A DNA stretch of 10,492 bases from Saprospiraceae bacterium. GTDB taxonomy: Bacteria > Bacteroidota > Bacteroidia > Chitinophagales > Saprospiraceae. The translations under genes and the position numbers were made by a program. Every line of letters starts with the position of its first letter. Position 1 is the first letter of the stretch. Where the stretch lies: contig JAJDFU010000504.1 of NCBI GenBank assembly GCA_020528935.1, positions 1-10,492 of the forward strand. Direction: 5' to 3'. The notes beneath the pieces were generated by a model. It was not told the origin of the DNA. It ran no database searches and worked only from the letters and a program-made list of their open reading frames with translations. This document shows positions 7,574 through 10,492 of the stretch, piece after piece.

Positions 7574-7640
7574 CCCCATACGCGCCCCCCACAGTCTTTG
7601 TGTTTCGGCGACCTGAACCCCAACCCCCCCCACAAACCGC
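7550..7640 (+). other. Break point in susC: in-frame TAA, low-quality coding stretch, C homopolymers
   Basis: Before this stretch frame 2 reads as SusC (...SPHQLLATAG); after it frame 2 again reads as SusC (FGDLN..., then LFSTAQVV and LGYFGRLQYAYRQKYLLGL). Between about 7563 and 7600 frame 2 contains TAA (7571-7573) and loses the strong G/C third-position preference seen on both sides, and neither other frame is clearly better. Runs C6 (7585-7590) and C8 (7624-7631) lie here. A nonsense mutation alone, or two compensating indels that put 7563-7600 in another frame, would both fit. Sequence or assembly error at the homopolymers is a real alternative. Confidence 0.75.
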
Positions 7641-8995
7641 TATTCAGCACCGCTCAGGTCGTCGAGTATTTCAGCATGGATACCCGCAACACCTTCCTGG
7701 GCTACTTCGGGCGCCTGCAGTACGCTTACCGGCAGAAATATCTACTGGGCCTGTCTGGCCGCTACGACGGCTCCTCCCGCTTCGGAGCCGACCGGAAGTT
7801 CGGCTTCTTCCCCGCCGTCTCGGCCGGCTGGGTGCTGTCCGAAGAATCCTTCCTGTCGTGGCAGCATCTCGACCTGGCCAAGCTGCGCGGCAGCGTAGGG
7901 CTCACGGGCAATGCCGAGATCGGTGACTTCACCTCCCGGGGGCTGGCGATGCTGAATCAGGATTACTTCGGCATGGCGGGTTTCGTGATCCAGAGCCTGG
8001 AGAATCTCGAGCTGGGCTGGGAGAAAAGCCTGCAGTGGAATGCCGGGCTGGACCTGGCCTTTTGGGATTACCGCCTGCGGCTCTCCATGGACTATTACAT
8101 GCGCGACACCCGCGACCTGCTTCTGGAGAAGCCCGTGCCGGCCACCAACGGGGTGACCGTCTTTCTGGACAATGTGGGTTCCATCCGAAACCAGGGCTTC
8201 GAGTTCGAACTCGCTGCCGATCTGTTGCGCGGGCCCTTTTCCTGGACCGTTTCGCTCAACGGGGCCACCCTGCGCAGCGAAGTGCTCCGCCTGGCCGATG
8301 AGGACGACGACGGCCGGGACGAAGACGTCGTCCTGTTCAATTACAACCTGTTCCGGGTAGGGGAGTCGCCCGGGGCCTTTTACCTGGTGCCCTATGCCGG
8401 GGTAGATCCCCAGACCGGGGATGCGCTCTATCAAAATCCGGATGGTTCGCTGACGACGGATTACGCCCCGGCCTCCCAGCGCCGCCCCGCCGGCCGGGCC
8501 CTGCCGCGCTTTACAGGCGGCATGAGCCACCAGTTCCGCTACCGGGGATTCGACCTGCAGGTCTTTTTCCACTTCAAAACGGGCCATTCAGTGTATCTGG
8601 AGCACGGCGCCGCACTGGAAAGCAACATGTCCGAGGGGGCAAACCAGCTCCGCTCCCAGCTGGGCGCCTGGAGGCCGGAAAATCCGGATACGGATGTCCC
8701 GCAGGCCCGGCTGGGGCAAACCAACGGCAGCTCGCCTTCCACCCGCTATCTGGAGCCCGCCTGCTTCCTTCGGCTCAACAACCTGAGTCTGGGCTACACC
8801 TTTTCCCCCTTTAAGAAGGCCGACACCCAAATGCGGGTGTTCGCCGCGGCGCAAAACCTGTTTACCGTCACCGCCTTCCGGGGGCTGGATCCCGATACGG
8901 AATTCAACCCCGTGGATGCCGCCGCTCAGGGCCGCCAGCGCTACAATCTGCCGGCGGCGCGAACCTTCACCTTCGGATTTAATCTCGCGATATGA
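7598..8995 (+). CDS. SusC/RagA-family TonB-dependent receptor, C-terminal barrel part
   Basis: This is the rear half of the same SusC receptor, in the same frame as 6068-7573. It contains the typical mid-barrel run GYFGRLQYAYRQKYLLGLSG followed by RYDGSSRFG, the WEKSLQWNAGLDLAFW segment, the GTP-less periplasmic-turn/strand alternation of a 22-stranded barrel, and a C-terminal strand ending FTFGFNLAI, which is the usual outer-membrane insertion signal. It has no signal peptide or plug and cannot work alone. A TTG at 7598 or the ATG at 7676 could formally start it, but independent translation is unlikely to be meaningful; coding similarity begins near 7601. Joined to the first half, the gene spans about 975 codons, a normal family length, so little or nothing is missing beyond the break. 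Its TGA stop (8993-8995) overlaps the ATG of the SusD gene, indicating translational coupling in one transcript. Confidence 0.9.
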   Translation: MCFGDLNPNPPHKPLFSTAQVVEYFSMDTRNTFLGYFGRLQYAYRQKYLLGLSGRYDGSSRFGADRKFGFFPAVSAGWVLSEESFLSWQHLDLAKLRGSVGLTGNAEIGDFTSRGLAMLNQDYFGMAGFVIQSLENLELGWEKSLQWNAGLDLAFWDYRLRLSMDYYMRDTRDLLLEKPVPATNGVTVFLDNVGSIRNQGFEFELAADLLRGPFSWTVSLNGATLRSEVLRLADEDDDGRDEDVVLFNYNLFRVGESPGAFYLVPYAGVDPQTGDALYQNPDGSLTTDYAPASQRRPAGRALPRFTGGMSHQFRYRGFDLQVFFHFKTGHSVYLEHGAALESNMSEGANQLRSQLGAWRPENPDTDVPQARLGQTNGSSPSTRYLEPACFLRLNNLSLGYTFSPFKKADTQMRVFAAAQNLFTVTAFRGLDPDTEFNPVDAAAQGRQRYNLPAARTFTFGFNLAI

Positions 8996-10437
8996 AAACC
9001 GCCTATTGCCCTCGCCTGTGCGCTGCTGCGCTATTCCTGTACCTGCTGCCGGCCTGCACCTCCTGGGTGGAGGATGTGGAGCCCGAAAACCAGCTCACCG
9101 TGGCCGATGGCTTCGATACGGGGCGCAGCCTGGAGAGCGCGCTCACCGGTTGTTACCATCAACTCAACGACGCCGCCCTGTACGGGCGGGAACTCCTGTA
9201 CATGGCTGATCTCATGGGCGGCAACTCCCGCCATACCGACGGCAGCTTCCCCGATTTCCTGGAGTTCGAGAACCTTCAGCTCGACCCCTTCAATGCGCGG
9301 GTGGAGAACTTCTGGATCACGACCTACCGGACCCTCAATCAGCTCAACCTCATCCTGACACGGGCCGACGAGCTGGTAGAGACCGACCCGCAGTTTTCGC
9401 AGGATCAATGCGACCGCATCAAAGGCCAGGCCTACGGCTTGCGGGCCCTCTGCTATTTCGAGCTGGTCCGCTTTTTCGCCCTGCCCTACGGCCCGGAGGG
9501 TAGGGATGCCCTCGGACTGCCTCTGCTCCTGGAACCGGTCACGCAGATCCAGGCCCTGGCGTTTCCGTCCAGAGCTACGGTGGGTGCGGTCTATGCCCGC
9601 ATCGAAGAGGACCTGGCCGAGGCCCGGGCCCTGCTGACGGACATACAGCAAAACGGCCGGCTCCATTACGAGGCTGTACTGGCCCTGTCGGCCTGTGTGG
9701 CCTTCCAGCAGGGGCGCTACGAGGTAGCGGATCAGAGGGTTCGCGAGCTGCTGGCGAGCAACGCCAGCCTCACGGACAACCCGCAGGAGTTCTTTCGCCA
9801 GCCCTTCAATGCCGAATCCATCTGGCTGATGGAGCCCGTCACGGACCTGGACTACGCTTATACTGATGCCTCCACGGCCGCCGATGATCTGATCGAGAAC
9901 GACAGCCTCTTGCTGCTGCCCCGGCACCGGGACAGCCTGGCGCAGGAGCAGCTCATCTGGTACGATCTGCGCACGGATACGGGCGCCTGGACCAACGACC
10001 CCCTGCTCAGTCCGGCGGGCCAGAGCCGCAAGTACGCCGACGGAGAAGATCATCCGCCCCTCTTGCGCCGGGCCGAGTTGGTGCTGATGCGCGCCGAAAC
10101 GGCAGCCCGCCTGGGTGAGCCGGCTGCGGCCGTAGAGCAGCTCAACCGCATTCGCCGCCGCGCCATGCGGATCGCAGACAGCAGCGGGCTGGAACAAGCC
10201 CGGCCGGAGCTGTTCGAATACCGGGCAGACGACTTCCCCGATGCAGCCGCGCTTATCGATGCTATTGCCAAAGAGCGGCGGGTAGAGCTGGCCTTCGAGG
10301 GGAACTACTTCCACGATCTGATCCGCCTGCGCCGGCCGGTGCAGGGCATACCCTGGGACGACGATCGGCTGCGCCTGCCCATTCCTCAGCGCGAGCTGGA
10401 CGTCAACCCCAATCTGGTGCAGAATCCGGGGTATTAG
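8992..10437 (+). CDS. RagB/SusD-family surface nutrient-binding lipoprotein
   Basis: This 481-residue protein is the ligand-binding partner that caps SusC at the outer surface. It begins with a lipoprotein signal (hydrophobic stretch 11-19, lipobox LPAC with lipidated Cys22), followed by an acidic stretch (WVEDVEPE) suited to surface export. SusD-family landmarks in order: the N-terminal helix region around 42-70, the TPR-like core with IKGQAYGLRALCYFELVRFF (143-162), a second helical block RRAELVLMRAETAARLGEPA (359-378) followed by AAVEQLNRIRRRA, the signature KERRVELAFEGNYFHDLIRL (427-446), and the closing motif LPIPQRELDVNPNLVQNPGY (462-481). Length is at the shorter end of normal and the frame is intact. 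The ATG at 8992 overlaps the SusC stop as ATGA, and no Shine-Dalgarno site is seen, so translation probably depends on reinitiation. The intact SusD beside a broken SusC argues that the SusC lesion is recent or artefactual. Ligand unknown: binding residues in this family are not conserved enough to infer it. Confidence 0.96.
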   Translation: MKTAYCPRLCAAALFLYLLPACTSWVEDVEPENQLTVADGFDTGRSLESALTGCYHQLNDAALYGRELLYMADLMGGNSRHTDGSFPDFLEFENLQLDPFNARVENFWITTYRTLNQLNLILTRADELVETDPQFSQDQCDRIKGQAYGLRALCYFELVRFFALPYGPEGRDALGLPLLLEPVTQIQALAFPSRATVGAVYARIEEDLAEARALLTDIQQNGRLHYEAVLALSACVAFQQGRYEVADQRVRELLASNASLTDNPQEFFRQPFNAESIWLMEPVTDLDYAYTDASTAADDLIENDSLLLLPRHRDSLAQEQLIWYDLRTDTGAWTNDPLLSPAGQSRKYADGEDHPPLLRRAELVLMRAETAARLGEPAAAVEQLNRIRRRAMRIADSSGLEQARPELFEYRADDFPDAAALIDAIAKERRVELAFEGNYFHDLIRLRRPVQGIPWDDDRLRLPIPQRELDVNPNLVQNPGY

Positions 10438-10442
10438 CCCGA

Positions 10443-10468
10443 ATTATTCACGGATTACCGTGAATAAT
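10443..10468 (+). terminator. Perfect 11-bp inverted repeat after susD, probable terminator or mRNA 3' hairpin
   Basis: ATTATTCACGG (10443-10453) is followed by the loop ATTA and its exact complement CCGTGAATAAT (10458-10468), starting 6 bp after the SusD TAG. A perfect 11-bp stem with a 4-nt loop right after an operon's last visible gene fits transcription termination or 3'-end protection. No U-run follows on either strand, so it is not a classical intrinsic terminator. It could instead be an attenuating hairpin before further operon genes outside the window, or a dyad protein-binding site. Confidence 0.6.
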
Positions 10469-10492
10469 GACGATAAGTGACTGAAAACAAGC

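Noticed and set aside
7498..7926. Frame-1 open frame of 142 codons across the susC break
   Set aside because: After about 7601 frame 2 clearly encodes the SusC barrel, and the frame-1 product is Pro/Arg-rich with no domain. Part of 7563-7600 could belong to this frame if compensating indels occurred, but it is not a separate gene.
9031..10314. Long open frame (427 codons) antisense to SusD
   Set aside because: SusD has lipobox, core and C-terminal signatures across the same span; the antisense product shows none and is a GC-driven shadow.

Overview
The window looks like part of a Bacteroidota chromosome. It carries a SusC/SusD-type outer-membrane uptake pair opposite a hybrid two-component sensor (HTCS). 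That pairing defines glycan or oligomer uptake loci (polysaccharide utilisation loci) in this phylum. Coding sequence is GC-rich while the main intergenic region is AT-rich, and no start codon has a clear Shine-Dalgarno site, which is common in Bacteroidota. High GC suggests a Saprospiria/Lewinella-like or similar environmental lineage rather than gut Bacteroides; this is inference only.

Layout. Positions 37-5688 hold three minus-strand genes, all encoding AraC-type DNA-binding domains. In transcription order they are a 1386-residue HTCS (5688 to 1528), a 282-residue AraC-family regulator with a DUF6597-like N-terminus (1453 to 605), and a 162-residue stand-alone AraC-type DNA-binding protein (525 to 37). 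Gaps are 74 and 79 bp, so co-transcription is possible. A weak hairpin plus U-run lies after the last gene. The divergent intergenic region (5689-6067) should hold promoters for both directions. It contains an imperfect direct repeat with 21-bp spacing, a geometry suited to AraC-type binding. From 6068 the plus strand encodes a SusC-family TonB-dependent receptor, then a SusD-family lipoprotein (8992-10437) whose ATG overlaps the SusC stop (ATGA). A perfect 11-bp-stem hairpin follows SusD.

How the genes may work together. SusD captures a ligand at the cell surface and SusC imports it through the outer membrane using TonB energy. The HTCS senses a breakdown product in the periplasm and activates susCD through its own AraC-type output domain. 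The two extra AraC regulators add layers that cannot be resolved from sequence. No degradative enzyme is visible, so the substrate is unknown.

Main oddities. The SusC reading frame is interrupted by a TAA at 7571-7573, in a stretch that reads poorly in all frames and lies near C homopolymers. The barrel resumes downstream in the same frame. This could be a real lesion, a compensating frameshift pair, or a sequence error. The small AraC-type protein closely resembles the HTCS output domain (about 48 of 101 residues identical in an ungapped hand alignment), as if that domain had been copied and detached. I see no clearly new type of system; the locus is a recognisable susCD/HTCS module with unusual regulatory stacking.
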